This document shows, piece by piece, positions 23,185-33,480 of a DNA stretch of 64,000 nucleotides. Location of the stretch: assembly GCA_006384855.1 (NCBI GenBank), contig VCJN01003415.1, forward strand, positions 91,075 through 155,074. The letters are read 5' to 3'. Position 1 is the first letter of the stretch; each line of letters begins with the position of its first letter. The translations under genes and the position numbers were made by a program. The DNA comes from Tetraselmis striata (Eukaryota > Chlorophyta > Chlorodendrophyceae > Chlorodendrales > Chlorodendraceae). Below the pieces are notes generated by a model. It did no database searches. It saw only the letters and a program-made list of their open reading frames with translations, and was not told the DNA's origin.

Positions 23185-23276
23185 CTAAAGATGTGAATCT
23201 CTTACATTTTTGGGTGTGAGTAGGCCCACGGGGCGTACTGTCCGCAATGAAAAAGGTAGCATAGCGGGGTGGGTGG

Positions 23277-23523
23277 GTTGCGCTAGCTGGTCAGCTGGCG
23301 CGAAGGCAGAAGGTGGACTCCCCTCGTGGTGCGGGTGCGTCATGTAGCAGGGTTGTCGCATGCTGTCGCTAGCGCCGCTGGACATCGGGAAGTCCAAGCG
23401 GTACGCGTACTGCGAGTACAGGTAATGGTCGCTAGCATTCAAACTACTGTAGAATCTTAACGTTACCAGTACCGTTAACAGAATAGCCCGGTGTAATCAA
23501 ACCTCTATATTACCAATATGACC
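23277..23523 (-). repeat. Split repeat A2 of the DIRS-like element
   Basis: About 245 bp, about 98% identical to A1 at 27858-28101; starts (plus strand) gttgcgctagctggtcagct and ends cctctatattaccaatatga. It overlaps the 3' end of the recombinase frame, as in other split-repeat elements. Confidence 0.9.
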
Positions 23524-24746
23524 ATTTAACCATTGTGGGGCCGCGTTTGCCACCATGCCGCCCATGGGCGGGCAGCTTGTCGCTGGCGGCCCACCCCAAG
23601 GGGTAAGCCAGCCGAAGAGCTGCCACGATGCCGCACACGGTAGCGCCGTGGGATTGATGTAGTCGAGCACGACGCTGGACAACTGCGCCCAACCGCCAAA
23701 GTGCTTGATCTTCTGCAGCACCACGCCGATGGCGTACGCCGCAGTGGCCGCGCCCTTGCGGAGAGAGTGTGACGTCCACACAAACCCGGGAGGCGGGTGC
23801 TCCTCCAACATATGTGCCACTATCTGCAACCAGTCTGTAACGGTGGCCGATGTCCACGATGCCGCCGGCTCGTCGTGGGTCCCTGCCCACCGGGCTGCTT
23901 GCAGTCCGCGCTGACCGCAGTAAACTGCGCGTGCGGCATCAAAATAGACCAACAGGGCCGCAATCCGGGGCTGCGCGCGCGCCGGAATCTGGCACTGTAA
24001 CATACGGTCACGGTGCTGCCCGCGTCGGCGTTTTCGGTCCCGATGGTACAATAGGATTGTACCATCTGCAGTGACCGTCAAATCGCCCGTCTGGCAGGCT
24101 ACGCCGGCCTTGCCACGCGCGTAGAAAATATACATGGCAACGACTGCCATCGCGGCGCGGAACAAGAGGATACGAGGAAGATGGTCGCGGGTCCATGTGG
24201 GTCCCAACTCCTCACGCAGGGTCTCCGCCAGCCGCAACGTCCGTGTGATCAACCGGGCGGGCACGTCGGTGCGGACCCCTGGCGCGAGGCCCTTTCTCAC
24301 CTTGCTGATGAGGTCGCCTTGCGCCACCGGCTCCGCGCCGTGGTCGCGGTAGAAACCGTTGATCGCGGAAAGGTAAGGCTGCAGACTGGCTGCCTTGACC
24401 GTCCCCCGCAAACCCTGCCACGCGATGTAGCGCGCGACGGTTGCCGTCGTGCCACCCAGGGGCGGCACACCCTGCTCAGCGCAGAACTGTAGGAATGGGC
24501 GGATGGCACTGCCGTACGTACTGGCGGTAGTCTCTGCCCACGCCGACGCGTACAAATGAAGCGCCGTTTCGCCGAGTTGGTCGTTACCTAGTACTGAACG
24601 CATGTACGGACGCATAGTAGCTGCCCACGGGTTCGTGCCGCTGGTCAGGATGTCCAACATATATTTTGCCTGCGGCACGCGTGGCGCGCGCGCGGGCCTG
24701 ACGACAGGCGTAGCACCTCGTACCGGGAACAGCGCCAAGGTTGCGC
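23497..24746 (-). CDS. Tyrosine recombinase of the DIRS-like element
   Basis: The frame is open through this whole segment; the likeliest ATG is at 24660 (MLDILTSGTNPWAATM). N-terminal core-binding domain: ETTASTYGSAIRPFLQFC and YIAWQGLRGTVKAASLQPYL. Catalytic part: the first Arg near FYARGKAGVA, the HxxR box in TSHSLRKGAATAAYAIG, the Trp in HFGGWAQLSSVV, and the nucleophile Tyr in LDYINP. All expected catalytic residues are present and I see no stop or frameshift. The last codons run through B1 into A2 (QWLNGHIGNIEV). Role: insertion of the circular element DNA by strand exchange. It starts where the RNase H frame ends (24747), so the two may overlap or be linked by recoding. Confidence 0.88.
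23524..23551 (-). repeat. Split repeat B1
   Basis: 28-bp partner of B2, abutting A2 and lying inside the recombinase C-terminal codons (ANAAPQWLNG). Confidence 0.85.
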
Positions 24747-26734
24747 TCACTGATCCGCGGCGCAGGTGCAGCCATGACGGTATGGCACACGGAAGACACT
24801 CACTGCCCAGCGCGGCGCTCCGGGCATATCGCGCCCTGCCCTTCGCCCCGGCCGAAAAAGATCGCGGCGAGGCAGTACCACGCGCTCCGCCACCGCCATC
24901 TCGGTAAGTGCCTGGTGCCACACCTTGCCCTCCCAGCGAGGGGCCACTACGGTAGCGGCCGCGCCGCTCTGGCGCAGCTTCTGCACCAGGTCCGGCAGAA
25001 GCGGCCAAGGGAGGTTGCAGTAGTTGTTCTCGCGACGCCACTCCGCATCGGACAGGTGCAGGGAGTCCACCGCCTCGCAGCCGGGGTCCAACCACGCAGC
25101 GTTGTAGCGTGGTAGCATCGCGTTCAGGGCTGATGCGAACCGATCGACGGAGTGCGCACCCCACATTGCCTCCAGCTTTGCGAACATGACGGGGTCCAGT
25201 TGCCAGTCGTCGCTGTCGAGGTGTCGGCTCAGTCGATCCGCCCAGACGTTCGCGGCGGACCGGATGTAGCGGGCTCTGATGTGTACGCCGTTGCTGTCCA
25301 GCAGGTACCATAGCTTGCGTAGTTCCGCCATCATCGCCGGAGAGCGGGAGGTGAGGCCAGCAAGGACGCTGCACACCGCCTGGTTGTCCTCGTGCAGCAA
25401 CACGCAGCGACCGGCGAGGTGCGGCAGGAAAGACTCCACTGCCAGCCGGACGGCCTTCGGTTCTTTCCATGTGATGTGCTGGCGATCGTCGGCTGCCCCC
25501 AGATCCCCCGCGCCTCCAGCCTGCCATTCAGCACTGCACCCCAACCGTAGCCGGAGCTGTCGCAGTGCATGTAGGCCGTCTCCACAGGGCAGTGGATAGG
25601 GCGGGCGTTGGCCTGAGTCGGCACGGCGGTCCACCACTGCAGGTCGCGCCGCAGCTGGTGTGTCATGCGCACTCGGCCGCCCCACTTGGAGCCCACCACG
25701 TCGTGGAGCTCCCGCAGGTAGAAGCGCGCGGCCGGGATTGCCAAGAAAAGGTATTGAGCCCGCCCAGCGAGCGACTGCAGCTCCCGCACGGGTAGCCAAC
25801 GGGTGTCGCGGGCCGCGCGCTGCAGCAATTGCTTGGCTTGGCGCGCGAGCCGCTGCAGTTTGTCCACCGGGGCATAAAAATATCCCGTGGCTGTGTCGAT
25901 GTCCACCCCCAGGTGCTGGCCGTACTGGACCGGCTCCCACAGCCCTTTGGCGGGGTTGCGCAGCAAGCCCAGGCTGTCCAGCAAGTCGGCGACGCGCTGG
26001 CGGAGCTCCAGCGCCTCCGGCTCCGACGAGGCGAACATCAAGAAATCGTCGACGTATGGTAAGATGCGCGCTCCCCTCCACCGCCCGCGGCGCAGCCAGC
26101 GGCGCGACCGCGGGAGATTGCCAAGCGCAGCGGGGGTAGGCGGAGAGCGTAGGTGCTTGACGAACGTCATCGTGAACGTCGTGAAGTAGTAAGGGCTGAG
26201 CAACCAGCCCGTGGGAAGGCCGCACAGCCGGTAGAGGGTCCCGCGGATGTTGACCGTGAAGTAGTCGCGGTCGGAGGGCGCGATGCCCAGGGCATAGAAG
26301 CCGTCTTACAGGTCGAACGAAAACATGTAGTCCCCTTTCGCGGTCAGGTGTCGGACGCCCATGAGTATTTCCATCCGTAGTCGCTTGCGCGCGCAGTAGG
26401 TGTTGAGCACGCGGAGGTCGATGATGAAACGCCACTGGTTGTCGCCGGGCTTCGGAACGAAGAACGCCCGGGACACCCACCATGCGCACGACGACTTCTC
26501 CCACGCGCCGGCCGCCGTAAAGCGCCTTAGTTCGGCGGTGAGGAACTTGAGTTGGGCAGGGGTTGCGTCGTTGAACGAGACGCCTTGGTTGAAACTGGGG
26601 GTGGCCGGTTGTAGCGGAAAGGCACGCGTACGCCATGCCGTATCCAGCTCGTCAATTGCGCGCTCGCGCCGATGTCTCGCCAGTGCCGCCAACTCCGCCT
26701 TACGCGGTGACGCATATAGTCGGAGTCGGGGCAA
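24747..26734 (-). pseudogene. Reverse transcriptase-RNase H of the DIRS-like element, broken
   Basis: RT begins near 26734 (NQWRFIIDLRVLN). The frame meets a TAA at 26306-26308 inside the FDL...DGFYALGI block of RT, then continues in the same frame through the catalytic box LPYVDDFLMFAS. RNase H follows: YMHCDSSGYGWGAVLNG, then a frame change within a G run near 25500, then KEPKAVRLAVES, LLHEDNQAVC and ANVWADRLSR, so all four acidic residues exist but in two frames. The last part (VDRFASALNAMLPRYN, CNLPWPLLPDLVQKL) is the domain usual at the C-terminus of DIRS pol proteins. No ATG is evident at the start; expression may rely on the upstream gag. The two lesions probably kill this copy, unless they are sequence errors. 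Confidence 0.85.
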
Positions 26735-26761
26735 CAGCTGTCGGCGCGGCGCGCCACACCG

Positions 26762-27759
26762 TCAGTCGCGTGTCTTGTCGCCGGTCCTGCCGCCGTTCTT
26801 GTCGCGGTTCTTGGCGTCCGCCTCGCGGCGTTGCTGCTCCAGCCTCTCGCGCGCCGCCTTGTCCTTTTCCTTCCGCGCCTTGTCGCGGTCGGTGTCGCGC
26901 TCCGATGCTTGCCTCTTGAAGCTCGCTGATGTATGTGTCTTGGCCGCAGCCGCGAGGCCGACCTCGAGGCGCTTGTCCTCGAGCGCTGCCAGGAGGCCGT
27001 CGACGACGTTGGCGGAGCGTTCATGCTCGGCGGCGTCGAAGACTCGGGAGTAGATGAGTCCTCGGCGACTTGCTCCTCGGGGGTGAGGGCCTTCTTGGCC
27101 TTGAAGCGTCGAAGGTAGGTGAGCCTGGCCTCATCCGCGTCGCCCACTGCTTCAAGCGTGCGATGCGCGGCTTCGAGTAGGTCGAGGGCGTCGACGCGGT
27201 CTTGGGTGGAGGTATCGGGCGCGCGAAGCGTAGCCAGAGCTGTTTTAGCCGCCGCATTAGCGGCGACGCGGTAGACGCCATAGCACAGCATGTGGCGGTA
27301 CTCATCGCGCGACGCAGTCTTGTTGGCCTCAGTGAGATAGCGGTCGGCCTCGTCGTTACGGGGCCGCCAGAGGCTCGGGCGTGTGGCGCCCGACGGGGGG
27401 GGGGGGGGGGGGGGGGGGCAGTCTTGGTACGCCCGGGGCAAGAGGTCTTCCCAATCCAGAGCGTCGATGAACACGGCCGCGGCGTCGCGCGCGCCCCCTG
27501 TAGCAGCGGCTGTCCGGGCGTCGTGCTCCGGCTCCTTGCCACCCTCGCCGACTTCATCGTCATCCGAGGGAATGTCGCGCTGCTCCTTGTGCTTGTTGTT
27601 GTCATGTTCGTCCCAGCGGGTCGATAAAGCGTCCACCTTCAACGCAAGCGCCAGCGTTGTCGTGTCCCGTGTCGTCTCTGTCGGCTCCGCGGGCGTTTCG
27701 GCCAAACTGTCGGCTGGCGTTGCCTTCGTAGGGTCTGCCGCCTTCTTGCCGCCTGCCAT
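26762..27759 (-). pseudogene. Gag-like ORF1 of the DIRS-like element, with a frameshift
   Basis: Starts at an ATG (MAGGKKAADPTKATPADS). The first frame runs through an acidic region, a Pro tract encoded by a poly-G/C run (near 27397-27418) and a helical core (YRHMLCYGVYRVAANAAAK, LTYLRRFKAKKALTPEEQ). Near 27050 the protein-like sequence moves to another frame, LIYSRVFDAAEHERSAN, and continues as a charged coiled segment (KARKEKDKAARERLEQQR) to a TGA at 26762. The same shift is present in the duplicate at 29860-30860, so it predates the duplication or is real recoding. Role: capsid or RNP protein. The RT frame starts about 30 bp downstream. Confidence 0.75.
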
Positions 27760-27857
27760 CGTAGCGTGCGGAAGTGTCGTGGTGGAAGACTAGTCGTCGA
27801 GACCGTCCACTCGTAGAGATATTCACACCTTGCACACCTACGAGAGGTGCGACGCCG

Positions 27858-28101
27858 TTGCGCTAGCTGGTCAGCTGGCGCAAAGGTAGAAGGTGGACTC
27901 CCCTCGTGGTGCGGGTGCGTCATGTAGCAGGGCTGTCGCATGCTGTCGCTAGCGCCGCTGGACATCGGGAAGTCCAAGCGGTACGCGTACTGCGAGTACA
28001 GGTACTGGTCGCTAGCATTCAAACTACTGTAGAATCTTAACGCTACCAGTACCGTTAACAGAATAGCCCGGTGTAATCAAACCTCTATATTACCAATATG
28101 A
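27858..28101 (-). repeat. Split repeat A1 of the DIRS-like element
   Basis: Partner of A2. A further copy is at 30958-31202 because this region was duplicated. Its outer end (…ttaccaatatgacc) marks the element's 5' boundary on the minus strand. Confidence 0.9.
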
Positions 28102-28219
28102 CCAGATATCTGTTGGGCCCGCGATCTTCCGGCTACCTGTACGCAAGGCCACGCAGTGCCCGGTACCCGTACCGTCCCGCCACATCTCTTACGAGGTTGT
28201 ACGCTTATCAGCCTGCCTG

Positions 28220-29076
28220 ATGTCCGCCCCCCGGAGATTCTATACGGGAATATATCCCGTCGGCTACAAGGACGGATGGTGGGCCTACTATCGGTGGGCC
28301 ATTGGTGGGCGATTGATAGGCCTCGTTCTCATAACCCTCATCGTTCGCACAATTATTCCACCAAAACGCAACATTCTTCTCCGGTACAATGTGCTTGCAA
28401 CGGCCCTACAAGTCATACCTACCATCGGTGGACCTTGTCCTCAGGGTAGACTGACATCGGCGATCGACGACTCGGATGTTGAGGAGCTGTTGGACCTCTT
28501 CAACGCCGCACGCGCGCGGTGTCTGGCCCTAATAACGGCTCGCCTCCGTGGTGGGAACTGCCAGACGAGGAGGACGAGGAGGACGGGGCGAGTCACAGCA
28601 ACAGTGGCTCCAGTGTTGTTGACCGCCAAAGCAACGACAAATGGTGTGCGATGGAACGCGAGACTGCCGTGGCACGCATTTTTTGCACGTCGTCAAAAAA
28701 TTGACGAAAAAAATGACAAAAAAAAGACCGCCGTTGTTTCAAGGTGTCGAAGGGCAGATTATGGTGGCTGCATGACAAGGTTCGCCATGAGGTAGAGCCC
28801 GACGACATAGGAAAGCACATGGCGGACGTGTCGTCAAGGGGGTATGTCCTTACGGAGTGCCACCTCGAAGCTGCGCTACGCTTGCGCCGGCGCAAACTTT
28901 TTGGCTCGCCGGCGCAAACTTTTCTTGTGTGGAGGACTATTGCCTGCATACTTCTACTGTCTACGACAACGTCTGGCAATTGGTCGCTGCGCTCGTCGAG
29001 CACTCACAATCGCAACAACTATTCGAGCCATACGACGTCGAAAGTATTGACGCTACTAGGTAGAGCGCTTCGTTGA
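28220..29076 (+). pseudogene. Unassigned ORF region flanking the DIRS-like element, copy 1
   Basis: I do not recognise this. An ATG frame of 191 codons starts MSAPRRFYTGIYPVGYKDGW with a hydrophobic stretch (LIGLVLITLIVRTII), then DDSDVEELLDLFNAARARC. The most protein-like sequence then moves to other frames (SPPWWELPDEEDEEDGAS; HDKVRHEVEPDDIGKHMADV), which suggests introns or frame decay. In the ancestral order this block lay just left of the tyrosine-recombinase pseudogene at 32561, so it may be the first ORF of that element. Confidence 0.3.
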
Positions 29077-29861
29077 GCTCGGCCATAACACTATTGTGTC
29101 GAAAGATTGTGTCGAACCAGCAAACCGGCAGCGGATCGCGCTGCCGATGACGTTGCGTCGAGTGCAACTGCGCACATCACGCCGGCGTACATCTAGTTGA
29201 ATCAGCAAGTGTTTGTATTTCGGGCGCCGTTGTCTACGGCGTTAACCTAAATTCTCTGAGAGGCGGCCGATGTAACCTTGTACCATCGCGCCACGAACGA
29301 TGTACTAGATGTGCACTTTCTTGTATCACTATTTGTGCTGGTGCGCTAGCCGTCTTGTATACCGATAACCAATATCTACTATGAACAGTGAATAGAGGCC
29401 GCAAATCCCCAACTGTAGATAAACATGTAGTCCCCTTTCGCGGTGAGGTGTCGGACGCCCATGAGTATTTCCATCCGTAGTCGCTTGCGCGCGCAGTAGG
29501 TGTTGAGCACGCGGAGGTCGATGATGAAACGCCACTGGTTGTCGCCGGGCTTCGGAACGAAGAACGCCCGGGACACCCACCATGCGCACGACGACTTCTC
29601 CCACGCGCCGGCCGCCGTAAAGCGCCTTAGTTCGGCGGTGAGGAACTTGAGTTGGGCAGGGGTTGCGTCGTTGAACGAGACGCCTTGGTTGAAACTGGGG
29701 GTGGCCGGTTGTAGCGGAAAGGCACGCGTACGCCATGCCGTATCCAGCTCGTCAATTGCGCGCTCGCGCCGATGTCTCGCCAGTGCCGCCAACTCCGCCT
29801 TACGCGGTGACGCATATAGTCGGAGTCGGGGCAACAGCTGTCGGCGCGGCGCGCCACACCG

Positions 29862-30860
29862 TCAGTCGCGTGTCTTGTCGCCGGTCCTGCCGCCGTTCTT
29901 GTCGCGGTTCTTGGCGTCCGCCTCGCGGCGTTGCTGCTCCAGCCTCTCGCGCGCCGCCTTGTCCTTTTCCTTCCGCGCCTTGTCGCGGTCGGTGTCGCGC
30001 TCCGATGCTTGCCTCTTGAAGCTCGCTGATGCATGTGTCTTGGCCGCAGCCGCGAGGCCGACCTCGAGGCGCTTGTCCTCGAGCGCTGCCAGGAGGCCGT
30101 CGACGACGTTGGCGGAGCGTTCATGCTCGGCGGCGTCGAAGACTCGGGAGTAGATGAGTCCTCGGCGACTTGCTCCTCGGGGGTGAGGGCCTTCTTGGCC
30201 TTGAAGCGTCGAAGGTAGGTGAGCCTGGCCTCATCCGCGTCGCCCACTGCTTCAAGCGTGCGATGCGCGGCTTCGAGTAGGTCGAGGGCGTCGACGCGGT
30301 CTTGGGTGGAGGTATCGGGCGCGCGAAGCGTAGCCAGAGCTGTTTTAGCCGCCGCGTTAGCGGCGACGCGGTAGACGCCATAGCACAGCATGTGGCGGTA
30401 CTCATCGCGCGACGCAGTCTTGTTGGCCTCAGTGAGATAGCGGTCGGCCTCGTCGTTACGGGGCCGCCAGAGGCTCGGGCGTGTGGCGCCCGACGGGGGG
30501 GGGGGGGGGGGGGGGGGGGCAGTCTTGGTACGCCCGGGGCAAGAGGTCTTCCCAATCCAGAGCGTCGATGAACACGGCCGCGGCGTCGCGCGCGCCCCCT
30601 GTAGCAGCGGCTGTCCGGGCGTCGTGCTCCGGCTCCTTGCCACCCTCGCCGACTTCATCGTCATCCGAGGGAATGTCGCGCTGCTCCTTGTGCTTGTTGT
30701 TGTCATGTTCGTCCCAGCGGGTCGATAAAGCGTCCACCTTCAACGCCATCGCCAGCGTTGTCGTGTCCCGTGTCGTCTCTGTCGGCTCCGCGGGCGTTTC
30801 GGCCAAACTGTCGGCTGGCGTTGCCTTCGTAGGGTCTGCCGCCTTCTTGCCGCCTGCCAT
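29862..30860 (-). pseudogene. Duplicate gag-like ORF1 fragment
   Basis: Copy of 26762-27759 with the same ATG, the same poly-Pro tract (one base longer in poly-G) and the same frameshift near 30150. The RT fragment after it ends at the junction near 29421. It cannot make a full element. Confidence 0.8.
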
Positions 30861-31320
30861 CGTAGCGTGCGGAAGTGTCGTGGTGGAAGACTAGTCGTCG
30901 AGACCGTCCACTCGTAGAGATATTCACACCTTGCACACCTACGAGAGGTGCGACGCCGTTGCGCTAGCTGGTCAGCTGGCGCAAAGGTAGAAGGTGGACT
31001 CCCCTCGTGGTGCGGGTGCGTCATGTAGCAGGGCTGTCGCATGCTGTCGCTAGCGCCGCTGGACATCGGGAAGTCCAAGCGGTACGCGTACTGCGAGTAC
31101 AGGTACTGGTCGCTAGCATTCAAACTACTGTAGAATCTTAACGTTACCAGTACCGTTAACAGAATAGCCCGGTGTAATCAAACCTCTATATTACCAATAT
31201 GACCAGATATCTGCTGGGCCCGCGATCTTCCGGCTACCTGTACGCAAGGCCATGCAGTGCCCGGTACCCGTACCGTCCCGCCACATCTCTTACGAGGTTG
31301 TACGCTTATCAGCCTGCCTG

Positions 31321-32174
31321 ATGTCCGCCCCCCGGAGATTCTATACGGGAATATATCCCGTCGGCTACAAGGACGGATGGTGGGCCTACTATCGGTGGGC
31401 CATTGGTGGGCGATTGATAGGCCTCGTTCTCATAACCCTCATCGTTCGCACAATTATTCCACCAAAACGCAACATTCTTCTCCGGTACAATGTGCTTGCA
31501 ACGGCCCTACAAGTCATACCTACCATCGGTGGACCTTGTCCTCAGGGTAGACTGACATCGGCGATCGACGACTCGGATGTTGAGGAGCTGTTGGACCTCT
31601 TCAACGCCGCACGCGCGCGGTGTCTGGCCCTAACGGCTCGCCTCCGTGGTGGGAACTGCCAGACGAGGAGGACGAGGAGGACGGGGCGAGTCACAGCAAC
31701 AGTGGCTCCAGTGTTGTTGACCGCCAAAGCAACGACAAATGGTGTGCGATGGAACGCGAGGCTGCCGTGGCACGCATTTTTTGCACGTCGTCAAAAAATT
31801 GACGAAAAAAATGACAAAAAAAAGACCGCCGTTGTTTCAAGGTGTCGAAGGGCAGATTATGGTGGCTGCATGACAAGGTTCGCCATGAGGTAGAGCCCGA
31901 CGACATAGGAAAGCACATGGCGGACGTGTCGTCAAGGGGGTATGTCCTTACGGAGTGCCACCTCGAAGCTGCGCTACGCTTGCGCCGGCGCAAACTTTTT
32001 GGCTCGCCGGCGCAAACTTTTCTTGTGTGGAGGACTATTGCCTGCATACTTCTACTGTCTACGACAACGTCTGGCAATTGGTCGCTGCGCTCGTCGAGCA
32101 CTCACAATCGCAACAACTATTCGAGCCATACGACGTCGAAAGTATTGACGCTACTAGGTAGAGCGCTTCGTTGA
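31321..32174 (+). pseudogene. Unassigned ORF region, copy 2
   Basis: Second copy of 28220-29076, lacking three bases (aat) near 31632. It lies directly upstream of the recombinase pseudogene at 32561 and is therefore in the original context. Confidence 0.3.
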
Positions 32175-32560
32175 GCTCGGCCATAACACTATTGTGTCGA
32201 AAGATTGTGTCGAACCAGCAAACCGGCAGCGGATCGCGCTGCCGATGACGTTGCGTCGAGTGCAACTGCGCACATCACGCCGGCGTACATCTAGTTGAAT
32301 CAGCAAGTGTTTGTATTTCGGGCGCCGTTGTCTACGGCGTTAACCTAAATTCTCTGAGAGGCGGCCGATGTAACCTTGTACCATCGCGCCACGAACGATG
32401 TACTAGATGTGCACTTTCTTGTATCACTATTTGTGCTGGTGCGCTAGCCGTCTTGTATACCGATAACCAATATCTACTATGAACAGTGAATAGAGGCCGC
32501 AAATCCCCAACCCGTTGGACAAGTTAAGTATTATTCAGATCGAGTCGAGTCGAAACTGCC

Positions 32561-33480
32561 ATGATAGCTAACTTATTAAAAGACGCTGCTCGTGATATTG
32601 TCATAGTGAGCACTGGTTCCGTCTATTATGGTTTTGCATGGTGCCGCTTCCTCAAGTGGTGTGTCTCACTATTGCCCCCTCCCCCCCCCCCCCCCCCTCC
32701 CCCCTCCCCCGCCACGCGCTCCCTCCCGGTCTCTGATGAGACGGTAGCGTTGTATTTGCAGGCCGCGGTGTACTCTCCGGAGTCTTACTCTGTTGTATAA
32801 ACCGCGTCAGTTGTTGTCGCTTAGCATCAACGAATCGATCTTTACAATCACATGCCCAGTCTATCACCATGGGCTACTATGGTCCGTGAGGCTGCTAATC
32901 GCTCTATTGGCGCTAAAGTGTTAAACCGCAAGAACCTTTTCTTTGGCGGGTTGTCATGGCTTTGTGCTCGCGTATGCTTTGGCATAGGTTGCGTATTGCC
33001 ACTTGGTGTTAGTAGTTATCTATGTCCTCTATTTTGGCGCTAAGTGCCGATTCGACTGCGCTAATGGATTGAGACACACCGAGGTAATCTTCGCCCCGGG
33101 CGAAAAAAATGTGACGATTGTGATCGCAAAACGTAAGGAGGATCGGTACCGCCGCCAAGGGACATGCGTGAGTACTTCCGCGATTCCTATCCCAGTTTGT
33201 CTTGCTACGCCGCGACTTATGGACGATACTAAGCCTATTGGTAGGCGGCCCGTGATCGTCCTACTTTCCAGGGCTTCATCAGCAAGTTTGGTTGGTTCTC
33301 ACAAGATAAACCGGTCTCCAATGGTAAAGTCATTAAATTAGGGCAGTGTGTATACTCGGCATTCGCTCACAGAATACCACAAGATTATTCCATGCGTGGA
33401 GGTTTATCATGGGCGTCACCGCAAATAAGGAGTTTCTTCATACTTACGGCTCGGACTCTTGCCGTACATTGAGGGCGCTA
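32561..33480 (+). pseudogene. Second tyrosine recombinase (Crypton/DIRS type), degenerate
   Basis: Several frames must be joined, but the order of motifs is that of a tyrosine recombinase. A core-binding domain starts at an ATG at 32561 (YYGFAWCRFLKWC, RSLPVSDETVALYLQ), interrupted by a poly-C tract near 32676-32700. A linker follows (SPWATMVREAANRSIGAKVL). The first Arg block is YFGAKCRFDCANGLRHTEVI, continuing IVIAKRKEDRYRR. The last block, HRIPQDYSMRGGLSW near 33370-33415, corresponds to the G..W region. Stops and shifts near 32800, 33040 and 33340 inactivate it. It is clearly different from the recombinases at 12213 and 23497. The family (Crypton or another DIRS lineage) cannot be settled from the sequence. 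Confidence 0.55.

Larger units (their letters stand above)
23157..28101 (-). mobile_element. DIRS/PAT-like retroelement with split direct repeats
   Basis: Read on the minus strand the order is A1 (28101-27858), gag (27759-26762), RT-RNase H (26734-24747), tyrosine recombinase (to 23497), B1 (23551-23524), A2 (23523-23277) and B2 (23184-23157). A1 and A2 are about 245 bp and about 98% alike; B1 and B2 are identical 28-mers (catttaaccattgtggggcc plus gcgtttgc on the plus strand). This A1-ORFs-B1A2-B2 layout is the split-direct-repeat structure of PAT/Kangaroo/TOC3-type DIRS elements from volvocine algae and other hosts. Such elements replicate through RNA and a circular DNA that the recombinase inserts without a target-site duplication. 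The near-identity of A1 and A2 suggests recent insertion, yet three lesions (a gag frameshift, an RT stop, an RNase H frameshift) argue against autonomous activity now. Confidence 0.9.
26321..29413. repeat. 3.1-kb tandem duplication, unit 1
   Basis: About 3.09 kb, matched at about 99.6% by 29421-32511. Covers the RT N-terminus, gag, A1 and about 1.3 kb of flank. The junction at 29414-29420 is a 7-bp filler (tgtagat). Differences from unit 2 are about ten substitutions, one length change in poly-G and a 3-bp indel near 28530. Confidence 0.95.
29421..32511. repeat. 3.1-kb tandem duplication, unit 2
   Basis: Head-to-tail copy of 26321-29413. It carries a second RT N-terminus (29423-29834), gag (29862-30860, with the same frameshift) and A1 (30958-31202), but no recombinase or B/A2 end, so it is a non-functional 5' fragment of the element plus flank. 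The duplication extends beyond the element's A1 border, so it was not made by transposition. Confidence 0.95.

Noticed and set aside
23497..25527. A 676-codon recombinase protein starting at 25527
   Set aside because: The part right of about 24747 is an off-frame reading of RT-RNase H; the recombinase proper starts near 24660-24746.
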